From: Maribacter sp. BPC-D8
GTDB taxonomy: Bacteria > Bacteroidota > Bacteroidia > Flavobacteriales > Flavobacteriaceae
DNA length: 64,000 nucleotides
Direction: 5' to 3'
Assembly: GCF_035207705.1 (NCBI RefSeq)
Contig: NZ_CP128187.1
Location: 310,001 to 374,000, forward strand
In this document: positions 35,033 to 44,204 of the stretch, in pieces
Numbering within the stretch: position 1 is the first letter of the stretch
Layout of the letters: each line of letters starts with the position of its first letter
Notes under the pieces: model-generated
What the model saw: only the letters and a program-made list of their open reading frames with translations
Databases searched by the model: none
What the model was told of the DNA's origin: nothing
Made by a program: the position numbers and the translations under genes

Positions 35033-35374
35033 ATGATTTCGACTGCAAAATATTGGGTCTTACTTGTGTTATTTTTGGCACTTGTGTTAGGCTATTCATT
35101 TTATAATCAAACGTTCATTAATCAAAACCAAACTTTTCATAGTCAGGTGGTAGATTTAAATGATGGTTATGGCTATCAGATTATGAGAGGAGAAAAAATA
35201 GTGATTTTACAAGAATATATACCAGGTTTTCCAGGTAAGCAAAAGTTTGCTACCGAGGGTCAGGCCTTAAAAACTGCAGATGTTGTAATAACAAAATTGG
35301 AAGAAGGTAAGTCGCCAATTTTATTACCAACAGATTTAGCAGAATTAAATATTGCTATTGCGACAAGTCGCTAA
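35033..35374 (+). CDS. DUF4907 family membrane-anchored protein
   Basis: Protein of 113 residues with one N-terminal hydrophobic helix (YWVLLVLFLALVLGYSF) and an extracytoplasmic domain of the DUF4907 family. The core motif GYGYQIMRGEKIVILQEYIPG is shared with other flavobacterial members. I chose ATG 35033 rather than the in-frame GTG at 35003, which lies in the terminator hairpin of the Kelch gene. It ends 7 bp before the histidine kinase start, so the two are probably in one operon. Function unknown. Confidence 0.75.
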   Translation: MISTAKYWVLLVLFLALVLGYSFYNQTFINQNQTFHSQVVDLNDGYGYQIMRGEKIVILQEYIPGFPGKQKFATEGQALKTADVVITKLEEGKSPILLPTDLAELNIAIATSR

Positions 35375-35381
35375 TTTCTTT

Positions 35382-36416
35382 ATGAAATCGATTATTAAAA
35401 ATAGGGTTCAAATAGTTGTTCATATTAGTATATGGATATTGTTATACGGACTCACTTTTTATCCGATTTTGAATGATGCAAGACCAATTCCTTCAGATGT
35501 TTTTCCGAAGCTGATTGTTATAATCGTGCTGTTTTATTTCAACTACTTCTATCTAGTACCAGAGTATCTGTTGAAAAAAAGCGTGCTGTTTTACCTGTTG
35601 GTCTCATTGGGTTTGTTGGTGGCTTCTGTGATGCTGCTAAATCATTTTTACGAACCAAAGTTTCCAGAGAATTTTATAATGGATTTTCAACGCCCAAGAG
35701 GTTTTGGTTATATGCCTATTTATAGATCGTTCGTAAATCTTGGTATACCCTATGTAATTAGTGCTATTTTAAGAATATATGTAGAGTGGAAACGTAATGA
35801 GAATTTACGGTTATCAGTTGAAAAAGAGAGTATTAAGTCAGAGTTGCAATTTTTAAAAGCGCAGTTGAATCCGCATTTTTTATTCAATACACTGAATACA
35901 ATTTATGCGCTTTCGGTAAAAAAATCGCCAGATACTTCTGAGGCTATTGTTGATTTGTCTGAGTTAATGAGGTATATGATTTACGAGGCCGATAAAGACT
36001 TGGTGCCATTGAACAAAGAAATAGATTATATAAAAAGTTACATTCAATTACAGCGATTGCGATTATCTGATAGTGAAAATGTTTCTTTAAAAATAACAGG
36101 AGAAGATAGGGGTAGAGCAGTGCCGCCTTTGCTTTTTATTTCTTTTATTGAAAATGCATTTAAGTACGGTACCGACTATAAAGGTAAGACCTATGTGAAA
36201 ATTGCTTTAATTATTACAGATGCCTCAGTCTATTTAAATGTTAAGAATAAAATAGGGGTGTTTAGAGAGCCCACAAAGAATTCTGGAATTGGTTTAGAAA
36301 ATATTAGAAACCAATTAAAGCTAATTTACCCAGGCTTGCATGATCTTGAAGTTGACAATGACGGAAAAGATTACGAAGTATCGTTAACTATTTACCAAAA
36401 ACAAGCTAGCCTATGA
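35382..36416 (+). CDS. LytS-type sensor histidine kinase
   Basis: Membrane histidine kinase with four N-terminal transmembrane segments, a short coiled linker, and a His_kinase (LytS/YehU-type) domain. The phosphoacceptor region is QLNPHFLFNTLN near residue 170. The ATP-binding part is visible as PPLLFISFIENAFKYG and SGIGLENIRNQL. I chose ATG 35382; the upstream in-frame TTG at 35352 overlaps the DUF4907 gene. The stop overlaps the response-regulator start by four bases, a classic coupled pair. Confidence 0.92.
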   Translation: MKSIIKNRVQIVVHISIWILLYGLTFYPILNDARPIPSDVFPKLIVIIVLFYFNYFYLVPEYLLKKSVLFYLLVSLGLLVASVMLLNHFYEPKFPENFIMDFQRPRGFGYMPIYRSFVNLGIPYVISAILRIYVEWKRNENLRLSVEKESIKSELQFLKAQLNPHFLFNTLNTIYALSVKKSPDTSEAIVDLSELMRYMIYEADKDLVPLNKEIDYIKSYIQLQRLRLSDSENVSLKITGEDRGRAVPPLLFISFIENAFKYGTDYKGKTYVKIALIITDASVYLNVKNKIGVFREPTKNSGIGLENIRNQLKLIYPGLHDLEVDNDGKDYEVSLTIYQKQASL

Positions 36417-37141
36417 AATGTATAATTATAGATGATGAGCCATTAGCAATAGAAATACTTTCAGGTTATTGCGAAAAGTTAGATTTTATCGATTTGGTAA
36501 AAACCTACACCAATCCGTTAGATGCTATTAGTGATATAAAGGAGAAGAAAATCGATTTAATTTTTTGCGATATCGAAATGCCTCAAATTAACGGGATTGA
36601 TTTTATGGGCACTTTAGATAATAAGCCATTTTTCATATTTACTACAGCCTATTCTCAATATGCCGTTGAAGGCTTTGAGTTAAATGCCGTTGATTATCTA
36701 GTAAAACCGATACCATACCATCGTTTTATAAAATCAGTATCACGAGTACAAGATTTAATATCTAAAAAACAAAAAACTATTATGGAAGCAAACGTATTTT
36801 CATCGGCCGGCGATAATTCAGTAGATAAAAAGTTCATTTTTGTAAAGGCGGAATATGAAAGTATAAAAATCGATTTAGATCAAATCGAATATGTACAGGG
36901 TCTAAAAGATTATTTAAAGATTCATATTGTTAATACGAACAAAACCATTCTTACACTCATGAGTTTTAAAGAGATTATGGGTAAATTACCTTCTAATCAG
37001 TTTCTTAGAGTACATAAATCTTACCTAGTAAACGTAAATTTCATTAAAACTGTACAGCGTAATAGAATAGTAATAAACGATATGCGAATTCCTATTGGTG
37101 AAAGTCATAAAGAGGCTTTTTTCTCTATACTAGGGTTGTAG
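36413..37141 (+). CDS. LytTR family response regulator
   Basis: Response regulator of 242 residues. The receiver domain has acidic residues D7/D8, the phosphorylation site D53 (FCDIEMP), and a conserved Lys (VDYLVKPI). The C-terminal LytTR DNA-binding domain begins near residue 140 (FVKAEYESIKID; YVQGLKDYLKIH; FLRVHKSYLVN). It overlaps the kinase gene by four bases. Targets are unknown, though the adjacent Kelch and DUF4907 genes are natural candidates. Confidence 0.93.
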   Translation: MKCIIIDDEPLAIEILSGYCEKLDFIDLVKTYTNPLDAISDIKEKKIDLIFCDIEMPQINGIDFMGTLDNKPFFIFTTAYSQYAVEGFELNAVDYLVKPIPYHRFIKSVSRVQDLISKKQKTIMEANVFSSAGDNSVDKKFIFVKAEYESIKIDLDQIEYVQGLKDYLKIHIVNTNKTILTLMSFKEIMGKLPSNQFLRVHKSYLVNVNFIKTVQRNRIVINDMRIPIGESHKEAFFSILGL

Positions 37142-37220
37142 ATTTCCCAGATAGGTGCCTAAATTTATTCTTTCGTTTTTACTTCCTAACTTAAGCTATC
37201 AAAGTTTAGATAGAATTCTC

Positions 37221-37228
37221 TATTTTTG
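37221..37228 (+). promoter_or_regulatory. -7 box of the pyrR operon promoter
   Basis: Exact TATTTTTG. Predicted transcription starts near 37233, about 22 nt before the pyrR start. No clear -33 TTG. No PyrR-binding or attenuator hairpin was seen in this short leader. Confidence 0.5.
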
Positions 37229-37254
37229 TTTAGCTAAAAGCACGGGTGCATATT

Positions 37255-37794
37255 ATGAGTCAAAAAGTTTTACTCTCTTCCAAAGAAATAAATATCATCC
37301 TGCATCGATTGGCTTGTCAGCTTCTTGAAAACCATTTAAGCTTTGAAAATACTGTTTTAATAGGTATTCAACCTAGAGGTAAGTTTCTCGCTAAGCGCTT
37401 GACCAAAATTCTAAAAGAAGAATATAAAGTAAAGCAAATTGATCTTGGTTTCTTAGATATCACTTTTTATCGTGATGATTTTAGAAGAGGAGACAAGACC
37501 TTAGAAGCTACAAAAACAAAAATCGATTTTTTAATAGAAGATAAGAACGTGGTCTTAATAGATGATGTTCTATATACCGGTAGAAGTATTAATGCAGCTT
37601 TGACTGCTCTACAGTCTTTTGGTAGGCCAAAGGATGTAGAACTGTTGTGCTTAATTGACCGTAGATTTAGTAGACATTTGCCTATACAACCTAATTATAG
37701 AGGTCGCCAGGTAGATGCTATTAATGATGAAAAAGTAAAGGTGATGTGGGAAGAAAATGACGGGGAGGATATTATATATTTAGTAAATAGATAA
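37255..37794 (+). CDS. pyrR: PyrR-type phosphoribosyltransferase
   Basis: Phosphoribosyltransferase of 179 residues of the PyrR type (pyrimidine operon attenuator/uracil phosphoribosyltransferase). The PRPP loop is VVLIDDVLYTGRSINAAL near residue 100, and the N-terminal LIGIQPRGKFLAKRL and C-terminal LIDRRFSRHLPIQPNYRGRQV segments match. The neighbour pyrB supports a pyrimidine role. ATG 37255 is preferred over a GTG at 37246. RNA-binding regulation as in Bacillus is not evident, since the upstream leader is very short. pyrB starts 4 bp after. Confidence 0.88.
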   Translation: MSQKVLLSSKEINIILHRLACQLLENHLSFENTVLIGIQPRGKFLAKRLTKILKEEYKVKQIDLGFLDITFYRDDFRRGDKTLEATKTKIDFLIEDKNVVLIDDVLYTGRSINAALTALQSFGRPKDVELLCLIDRRFSRHLPIQPNYRGRQVDAINDEKVKVMWEENDGEDIIYLVNR

Positions 37795-37798
37795 GAAA

Positions 37799-38725
37799 AT
37801 GAGCGAACTGAGTGTTAAACACTTACTGGGAATTAAATATCTAAAGGAAACCGATATTCAGCTTATTTTTGAAACTGCAGATCATTTTAAGGAAGTGATC
37901 AATCGCTCTATTAAAAAAGTGCCTTCACTTCGAGATATTACTATTGCCAATATATTTTTTGAGAATAGTACCAGAACAAAATTATCTTTTGAGCTTGCTG
38001 AAAAACGACTATCTGCAGATGTGCTTAATTTTTCTGCTAGTCAGTCTTCAGTAAAAAAAGGAGAAACCTTAATAGATACCGTAAATAACATTTTATCTAT
38101 GAAAGTAGATATGGTGGTCATGCGGCATCCAAATCCTGGGGCGGGTATATTCTTATCAAAGCATGTAAACGCTTCTATTATAAATGCTGGCGATGGGGCA
38201 CACGAACATCCTACGCAGGCATTATTAGATTCTTACTCTATTCGTGAAAAACTGGGCGATGTTGCTGGTAAAAATGTGGTAATTGTTGGTGATATATTGC
38301 ACTCAAGAGTAGCACTTTCAAATATTTTTGCACTAAAATTACAAGGTGCAAATGTTAAAGTGTGCGGACCTAAAACTTTGTTGCCTAAATATATAGAATC
38401 TTTAGGTGTAGGTGTTGAAACCAATTTGAGAAAAGCCTTAGAGTGGTGCGATGTGGCAAATATGTTGCGAATACAGAACGAAAGGTTAGATATATCTTAT
38501 TTTCCGACTACAAGAGAATACACTCAGCAATTCGGAGTCAATAAAAAACTACTGGATAGTTTAGATAAAGAAATTGTAATTATGCACCCCGGACCAATAA
38601 ATAGGGGGGTTGAAATTACAAGTGATGTTGCTGATTCAAAACAATCTATAATTTTGAATCAAGTTGAAAACGGAGTAGCCATACGCATGGCAGTGATTTA
38701 TTTGTTAGCATCTAAAATTAAATGA
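37799..38725 (+). CDS. pyrB: Aspartate carbamoyltransferase catalytic subunit
   Basis: Condenses carbamoyl phosphate and aspartate in pyrimidine synthesis. The carbamoyl-phosphate loop STRT is at residues 57-60, with the active-site Lys in QSSVKKGET near 85. RHPNPGAG and HPTQALLDSYSI follow, and the aspartate-binding PGPINRGVEI is near the C-terminus. The length of 308 is standard. It follows pyrR by 4 bp. The regulatory subunit pyrI is not adjacent, as in bacteria with a PyrI-independent enzyme. Confidence 0.96.
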   Translation: MSELSVKHLLGIKYLKETDIQLIFETADHFKEVINRSIKKVPSLRDITIANIFFENSTRTKLSFELAEKRLSADVLNFSASQSSVKKGETLIDTVNNILSMKVDMVVMRHPNPGAGIFLSKHVNASIINAGDGAHEHPTQALLDSYSIREKLGDVAGKNVVIVGDILHSRVALSNIFALKLQGANVKVCGPKTLLPKYIESLGVGVETNLRKALEWCDVANMLRIQNERLDISYFPTTREYTQQFGVNKKLLDSLDKEIVIMHPGPINRGVEITSDVADSKQSIILNQVENGVAIRMAVIYLLASKIK

Positions 38726-38726
38726 T

Positions 38727-39059
38727 ATGATTTTTACTAAAGAAGGATCGTTGATCATCGTCTCTCAAGAAAAAATTTCTATTGAACTTTTTTTCCAAAA
38801 TTTAGAGAAGGAATATGACAAGTTTAAGAATGATAATCTCGTGTTAGATTTATTGAGTTTCTCAGAACTGACACCTTACAATGTTATTTCATTTTTAGAA
38901 ATAGCTAGAAAGCATAAAAAGAATGGTAAGTCATTCGTATTGGTATCAAATCAGGTGTCATATGACGATGTGCCAGAAGAAATAAATTTAGTTCCGTCAC
39001 TTCAAGAAGCACGCGATGTAGTTGAAATGGAAGAAATTGAACGCGATTTAGGGCTGTAA
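38727..39059 (+). CDS. Small conserved protein between pyrB and rnz (STAS-like fold suspected)
   Basis: Cytoplasmic protein of 110 residues with no transmembrane segment. The pattern of strands and helices (LIIVSQEKISI; LVLDLLSF; FLEIARKHKKNGKSFVLVSNQ) resembles a STAS domain, but no diagnostic motif is present. It starts 1 bp after pyrB and lies 35 bp before rnz, so co-transcription is very likely. The same small gene often accompanies rnz in Flavobacteriia, as I recall. No function is assigned. Confidence 0.65.
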   Translation: MIFTKEGSLIIVSQEKISIELFFQNLEKEYDKFKNDNLVLDLLSFSELTPYNVISFLEIARKHKKNGKSFVLVSNQVSYDDVPEEINLVPSLQEARDVVEMEEIERDLGL

Positions 39060-39094
39060 CAGGCTATATCAAGAAATTATAGAATACAATTATT

Positions 39095-40000
39095 ATGCAC
39101 CTTACTGTATTGGGCTGTTATGCGGCAACACCAAGAACATTTACGAACCCAACATCTCAAGTTCTAGAAATCAATAACCATATTGTGTTAATTGATTGTG
39201 GTGAGGGAACACAAGTCGAACTCAGAAGGCATAAAATAAAGTTCTCAAGAATTAATCATATTTTCATCTCACACCTTCATGGAGACCACTTTTTTGGTCT
39301 GCCAGGTTTCATTTCTACGATGAGATTACTAGGTAGAGAGAAGGAGCTTCATGTATACGGACCAAAAGGAATCAAAGAAGCTATTACATTACTTTTAAAA
39401 TTAGGCGATTCATGGACGAACTATCCTTTATTATTTCATGAACTTACAAGTAAAGAGTCTGAGCTTATTTTTGAGGATACTAAAATTAGTGTTACGACAA
39501 TACCGCTAGATCATAGGATTTACACAAATGGCTATTTGTTTAGGGAAAAAGTTGGAAAAAGAAAGCTGAATATAGAAGCTGTCGAGAAGTATGGTATAGA
39601 TAAAGCCTATTATCAGAATATAAAAAATGGTAAAGATATCACCCTAGATAATGGAGAGGTAATTAGTAATAGTGAATTGACTTATGATCCGCCTAAGCCA
39701 AAATCTTATGCCTTTTGTAGTGATACAATTTATGATGAAAGCTTAGCTGCGAAAATTAAAGATGTTGATGTTTTATATCATGAATCTACCTTTTTAGAGT
39801 CAGAAGCCGAATTGGCAACGAAAACAAAGCATGCAACTGCAATGCAAGCTGCAAAAGTAGCAAAAGCGGCCGACGTAAAAACCTTAGTATTAGGTCATTA
39901 TTCTACACGTTATAAATCTATTGAGCTTTTTAAAGAAGAAGCATCAACTATATTTAAGAATGTGCTACTTGCCGATGATGGTAAGACTTTCGATTTTTAA
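39095..40000 (+). CDS. rnz: Ribonuclease Z
   Basis: Metallo-beta-lactamase-fold endonuclease that trims the 3' end of pre-tRNAs. The zinc motif HLHGDH is at residues 60-65. The exosite arm region (YPLLFHELTSKESELIF) and the later FCSDTIYDESLA and HYSTRY metal ligands are present. Length 301 is typical for bacterial RNase Z. It is part of the pyrR-to-ppx co-directional run. Confidence 0.94.
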   Translation: MHLTVLGCYAATPRTFTNPTSQVLEINNHIVLIDCGEGTQVELRRHKIKFSRINHIFISHLHGDHFFGLPGFISTMRLLGREKELHVYGPKGIKEAITLLLKLGDSWTNYPLLFHELTSKESELIFEDTKISVTTIPLDHRIYTNGYLFREKVGKRKLNIEAVEKYGIDKAYYQNIKNGKDITLDNGEVISNSELTYDPPKPKSYAFCSDTIYDESLAAKIKDVDVLYHESTFLESEAELATKTKHATAMQAAKVAKAADVKTLVLGHYSTRYKSIELFKEEASTIFKNVLLADDGKTFDF

Positions 40001-40075
40001 ATGTTTTAATACATTTTTATACCGTTTATTTTCCTTTCTTTTTAGAACTTTGTTTATCTTGTTTTTAACACGAAA

Positions 40076-40726
40076 ATGATGCAAAAAGATTTAGGAGATT
40101 ATAGAAAATCATACGAGAAAAGCGCGTTGATGGAAGATAGTATATCTGACAACCCTATTCAGCTATTTCAAACTTGGTTTTACGAAGTTGAAAAGTCTGA
40201 CGGAGTCGATGAGCCTAATGCCATGACTGTTTCTACGGTGGGTGTAGATGGTTTTCCAAAAAGCAGGGTTGTTCTTCTTAAAAAATACACACACGAAGGT
40301 TTTATTTTTTACACCAATTATAATAGTGAGAAAGGAAGAGCGATAAGTGAAAACCCTAAAATTTGTATTTCTTTTTTCTGGGCGAATTTAGAACGCCAAA
40401 TAATTATAAAAGGTACCGCTGAGAAATTGTCGAAAAATCTCTCTGATGGTTATTTTGAATCACGACCAGACGGAAGTAAATTAGGAGCTTTAGTTTCTGA
40501 TCAAAGCACTGTTATAGATTCTAGGTCTGTGTTAGAAAATAAACTTACCGAGTTAGAGAAAGAGTATGAGGGTAAGGAAATTGAAAGACCAGAACATTGG
40601 GGCGGATATTTGGTGAGACCAGTGTCAATGGAGTTTTGGCAGGGTAGACCTAATAGATTGCATGATCGTATTCGATATACCCTTACAGATGATTTTGATT
40701 GGAAAATGGAACGATTGGCTCCTTAA
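40076..40726 (+). CDS. pdxH: Pyridoxamine 5'-phosphate oxidase
   Basis: FMN-dependent oxidase that makes pyridoxal 5'-phosphate from pyridoxine or pyridoxamine 5'-phosphate. The FMN-binding GFPKSRVVLLKKY and FYTNYNSEKGRAI motifs, then the C-terminal EFWQGRPNRLHDRIRY, are diagnostic. Length 216 is standard. ATG 40076 and ATG 40079 are both possible starts and differ by one residue. It is followed 15 bp later by the SixA-like gene. Confidence 0.96.
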   Translation: MMQKDLGDYRKSYEKSALMEDSISDNPIQLFQTWFYEVEKSDGVDEPNAMTVSTVGVDGFPKSRVVLLKKYTHEGFIFYTNYNSEKGRAISENPKICISFFWANLERQIIIKGTAEKLSKNLSDGYFESRPDGSKLGALVSDQSTVIDSRSVLENKLTELEKEYEGKEIERPEHWGGYLVRPVSMEFWQGRPNRLHDRIRYTLTDDFDWKMERLAP

Positions 40727-40741
40727 ATTTTATTAAGCTAT

Positions 40742-41230
40742 ATGAAGAATTTATATTTAATGCGACATGGTAAGTCTTCTTGGGAACTAAATGTTAGTGA
40801 TCAAGACAGGTCATTATTACAAAGAGGTATTTTCGATGCGCATTTGGTTGGGGAAGAAGTAGCAAGAAAGAATTTAAAAATAGACCATGTTTATACGAGT
40901 CCGGCAAACAGGGCGTTTCATACCTGTATGATTTGCTTACGAGCACTTCAATATCCTCTTGAGGATTGTAATATAACTTCAGAGTTGTATGATTTTTCAG
41001 GAGACCAGGTACTCGAATTTATTAAGAATTTAGATGATAATTTAGACAATGTTCTTCTTTTTGGGCACAACCATACCTTTACCCATTTGGCAAATTCATT
41101 AGGAGATAAGCATATTATTAATGTGCCTACTAGCGGATTTGTTCATTTACAATTTAATGAAATTACGTGGGCTACTATTTCAAAAGGCTCAACAATACAA
41201 ACCATTTTTCCGAAGCAACTAAAAGCATGA
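40742..41230 (+). CDS. SixA-like histidine phosphatase
   Basis: Histidine phosphatase superfamily protein of 162 residues. The catalytic LMRHGKSSWE opens the protein, with Arg and His in the phosphate pocket. The second catalytic His is in LLFGHNHTFTHLAN. SixA in E. coli dephosphorylates phosphohistidine in ArcB or NPr; here the neighbours are polyphosphate genes, so a related role is possible but unproven. Its stop overlaps the ppk1 start (ATGA). Confidence 0.85.
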   Translation: MKNLYLMRHGKSSWELNVSDQDRSLLQRGIFDAHLVGEEVARKNLKIDHVYTSPANRAFHTCMICLRALQYPLEDCNITSELYDFSGDQVLEFIKNLDDNLDNVLLFGHNHTFTHLANSLGDKHIINVPTSGFVHLQFNEITWATISKGSTIQTIFPKQLKA

Positions 41231-43293
41231 TAAAAAATAACAACCAGTACGTAAATAGAGAGATAAGTTGGTTATGGTTCAACGAGCGTGTATTACAAGA
41301 AAGCGCAGATAAGAATGTTCCATTAATTGAAAGACTTCGTTTTTTAGGAATTTTCTCTAACAACCTAGATGAGTTTTTTAAAGTTAGGTATGCAACGGTA
41401 AAGCGTATAGTTGAAGCAGGTAAAACTGGTAAAAGTGTATTGGGTGGTGAAAAGGCTAAAGATCTCTTAGAAGAGATTACAAATATTGTAATAGAGCAGC
41501 AAACTAAAAGTTTAACGATTCTTAGAAGAATTGAGCATGAGTTAGAGGGTAAGAATATCTTTATAATTAAAGAAACAGAGCTAAACGAAAACCAAAAGGA
41601 ATTTGCAAAAGCCTATTTCTTGAAAGAGGTGAGTCCGCAGTTAATGACAATCATTCTAAACGATCTTACTCGTTTTCCAACCTTAAAAGATACTGCAGCA
41701 TATTTGGCAGTAAAAATGGTCATTAAAAGTGAAGAAAGTAAGAAAGAGAAACGATATGCATTAATTGAAATTCCGAAGGGAATAGACCGTTTTGTTGTTT
41801 TGCCAGATGAAGGCGAAAAGAGTTATATCATTATTCTAGATGATTTGATCAGATATTGCTTAGACAATATTTTTACCATGTTTGAATACGAGTCTATTTC
41901 GGCTCATATGATAAAGATAACGAGAGATGCCGAGCTAGATATCGACAACGATTTAAGTAAGAGTTTTATTGAGAAAATATCATCTAGTGTAGAACACAGA
42001 AAAATAGGTGATCCGGTTCGTTTTGTCTATGATAAGAGTATAGGTAGAGATACCTTAACTTTTCTAAAAGAGAAGATGAATATTGAAGATACCGATAGTG
42101 TAATACCTGGCGGCAGATATCATAACCGTAGAGATTATATGGGCTTTCCGAGCTTGGGTAGAAAAGATTTACTGTACGATAAAATTATCCCGTTACCGGT
42201 AAAAGGCTTAAGTGTAGAAGGTAGTATTTTAGAAAGTATCGCTAAAAAAGATTATCTGCAATATACTCCATATCATACCTTTACATATATTTTAAAGTTT
42301 TTGCGTGAAGCTGCTTTAGATCCTAAAGTACGTACTATTAAGATTACGGTATATAGGCTGGCAAGAAACTCTCAAATTGCCGCATCTTTAATTAATGCAG
42401 TTAAAAATGGTAAACAAGTTACCGTACAAATTGAGCTTCAAGCTCGTTTTGATGAGCAAGCCAATATTGAATATGCAGAGCAGTTACAGGGAGAAGGTGT
42501 AAAACTAATTTTTGGTGTACCGGGTTTAAAAGTACATAGTAAAATATGTTTGATAGAAAGAGAAGAAGCTGGTTCAATAAAGAGATATGGTTTCGTAAGC
42601 ACAGGTAATTTCAATGAATCTACAGCAAGAATTTATACTGATTTTACACTCTTTACAGCAGATGATTCTATACTAAAAGAGTTGAACAAGGTTTTCGACT
42701 TCTTTGAGACTACCTATAAAATCAATAAATACAAACACCTTATTGTTTCTCCGCATTATACTAAAAATGCGTTCATGAAATTAATTGATAATGAGATAGC
42801 AAATGCCGAGCAAGGTAAAGTAGCTTTTATTAAAATAAAAATGAACAGTTTTACATCTTATAAGATGGTAGATAAACTGTATGAAGCAAGTAGAGCAGGG
42901 GTAAAGATCCAGTTGATCATAAGAGGTATATGTTGCTTAATACCAGGTATTGAGGGTATGAGTGAAAACATAGAAGCTATAAGTGTAATAGATAAATTTT
43001 TAGAACACACACGTATTTTTGCATTCGCTAATGGTGGTGATACTAAAATATATATATCGTCTGCAGATTGGATGACTAGAAACCTCGATTATAGAGTTGA
43101 AGTTGGTTGCCCAATTTATGATGAGGAAATTAAAAAAGAATTGATGGATACATTTGATATCTGTTGGAAAGATAACATGAAAGCACGTGTATTCAACGCA
43201 GCTCAAGATAATGCGTATAGAAAGACAACATTACCTAGAATTAGGTCACAATTTGCAACCTATGAGTATTATGCGAATAAACAAGAATCTTAA
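41227..43293 (+). CDS. ppk1: Polyphosphate kinase 1
   Basis: Makes inorganic polyphosphate from ATP. All four domains are present in 688 residues. The N-terminal REISWLWFNERVLQE and NLDEFFKVR are diagnostic. The autophosphorylated His is His437 in VHSKICL, aligning with His435 of E. coli, and the second active-site His is near residue 594 (LEHTRIFAF). I chose ATG 41227, which overlaps the SixA stop as ATGA, rather than an upstream GTG at 41167. ppx follows 12 bp downstream. Confidence 0.96.
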   Translation: MIKNNNQYVNREISWLWFNERVLQESADKNVPLIERLRFLGIFSNNLDEFFKVRYATVKRIVEAGKTGKSVLGGEKAKDLLEEITNIVIEQQTKSLTILRRIEHELEGKNIFIIKETELNENQKEFAKAYFLKEVSPQLMTIILNDLTRFPTLKDTAAYLAVKMVIKSEESKKEKRYALIEIPKGIDRFVVLPDEGEKSYIIILDDLIRYCLDNIFTMFEYESISAHMIKITRDAELDIDNDLSKSFIEKISSSVEHRKIGDPVRFVYDKSIGRDTLTFLKEKMNIEDTDSVIPGGRYHNRRDYMGFPSLGRKDLLYDKIIPLPVKGLSVEGSILESIAKKDYLQYTPYHTFTYILKFLREAALDPKVRTIKITVYRLARNSQIAASLINAVKNGKQVTVQIELQARFDEQANIEYAEQLQGEGVKLIFGVPGLKVHSKICLIEREEAGSIKRYGFVSTGNFNESTARIYTDFTLFTADDSILKELNKVFDFFETTYKINKYKHLIVSPHYTKNAFMKLIDNEIANAEQGKVAFIKIKMNSFTSYKMVDKLYEASRAGVKIQLIIRGICCLIPGIEGMSENIEAISVIDKFLEHTRIFAFANGGDTKIYISSADWMTRNLDYRVEVGCPIYDEEIKKELMDTFDICWKDNMKARVFNAAQDNAYRKTTLPRIRSQFATYEYYANKQES

Positions 43294-43305
43294 AAAAAAG
43301 GTCTT

Positions 43306-44196
43306 TTGAAGGTAAGAAAATTTGCAGCGATTGATATAGGTTCCAATGCCATCAGGTTGCTAACGCATAACGTGATTGAGGATAAGGGTAAAAAGACCCA
43401 ATTCAGAAAAAGCGCTTTGGTTAGGGTGCCTGTGCGTTTAGGTGAAGATTCATTTACGGTAGGTGAAATTTCTGAGGTAAATGAAACTAGGTTAATAAGT
43501 ACCATGAAGGCTTTTAAATTGTTGATGGAAGTTGCAGGAGTAGAAAAATACAGAGCTTGCGCCACTTCGGCAATGAGAGAAGCCAATAATGGAAATGAGA
43601 TTATAAAAAAAGTAGCTGAGGAATCAGGTATTCAAATAGATTTGATAGATGGTAAGCAGGAAGCAGCTATAATAGCCGCGACAGATTTAAAGAGTCTTAT
43701 TAAAGAGGATCAATCTTATTTATACATTGATGTTGGTGGGGGAAGTACAGAATTCACCTTATTTTCAAATGGTGAAATTCAAGTTTCTAAGTCGTTTAAA
43801 TTAGGTACGGTTAGACTTTTGAACGATATGGTAAAACCCGAGACCTGGAATAAATTAGAAGTATGGATTAAACTAATTCTCAAAGACAAGCCAAAATTAT
43901 CTATTATTGGCTCAGGTGGTAATATCAATAAGTTGCATAAGCTTTCAGGAAGAAAAGAAGGTGAGCCCTTATCTTATATCTGGTTGAACGCTCAATATCA
44001 TTTTTTAGATAGCTTAAGTTATGATGATCGTATATCAGAATTAGGGTTAAATCCAGATAGGGCAGATGTTATTATACCGGCAACCAAAATTTTTCTTTCA
44101 GCTGCCAAATGGAGTGGAGCGAAGAAAATTCATGTTCCTAAAATCGGACTTTCAGATGGTATAATTAAAGATTTATACAATTCTGAAAATAAGTAA
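43306..44196 (+). CDS. ppx: Ppx/GppA exopolyphosphatase family protein
   Basis: Hydrolyses terminal phosphates of polyphosphate (Ppx) or pppGpp (GppA). The ASKHA-fold ATPase motifs are visible: AAIDIGSNAIRLL, ACATSAMREANN, IDVGGGSTEF and IGSGGNINKL. The only possible start is TTG 43306: it is 12 bp after the ppk1 stop, and the next in-frame Met is in the middle of the domain. At 296 residues it is the short form lacking the C-terminal HD domain. Position right after ppk1 favours Ppx over GppA. Confidence 0.88.
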   Translation: MKVRKFAAIDIGSNAIRLLTHNVIEDKGKKTQFRKSALVRVPVRLGEDSFTVGEISEVNETRLISTMKAFKLLMEVAGVEKYRACATSAMREANNGNEIIKKVAEESGIQIDLIDGKQEAAIIAATDLKSLIKEDQSYLYIDVGGGSTEFTLFSNGEIQVSKSFKLGTVRLLNDMVKPETWNKLEVWIKLILKDKPKLSIIGSGGNINKLHKLSGRKEGEPLSYIWLNAQYHFLDSLSYDDRISELGLNPDRADVIIPATKIFLSAAKWSGAKKIHVPKIGLSDGIIKDLYNSENK

Positions 44197-44204
44197 TCTG
44201 AGAT

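Noticed and set aside
35003..35033. GTG at 35003 as the start of the DUF4907 protein
   Set aside because: It falls in the loop and stem of the Kelch gene terminator; ATG 35033 is better placed.
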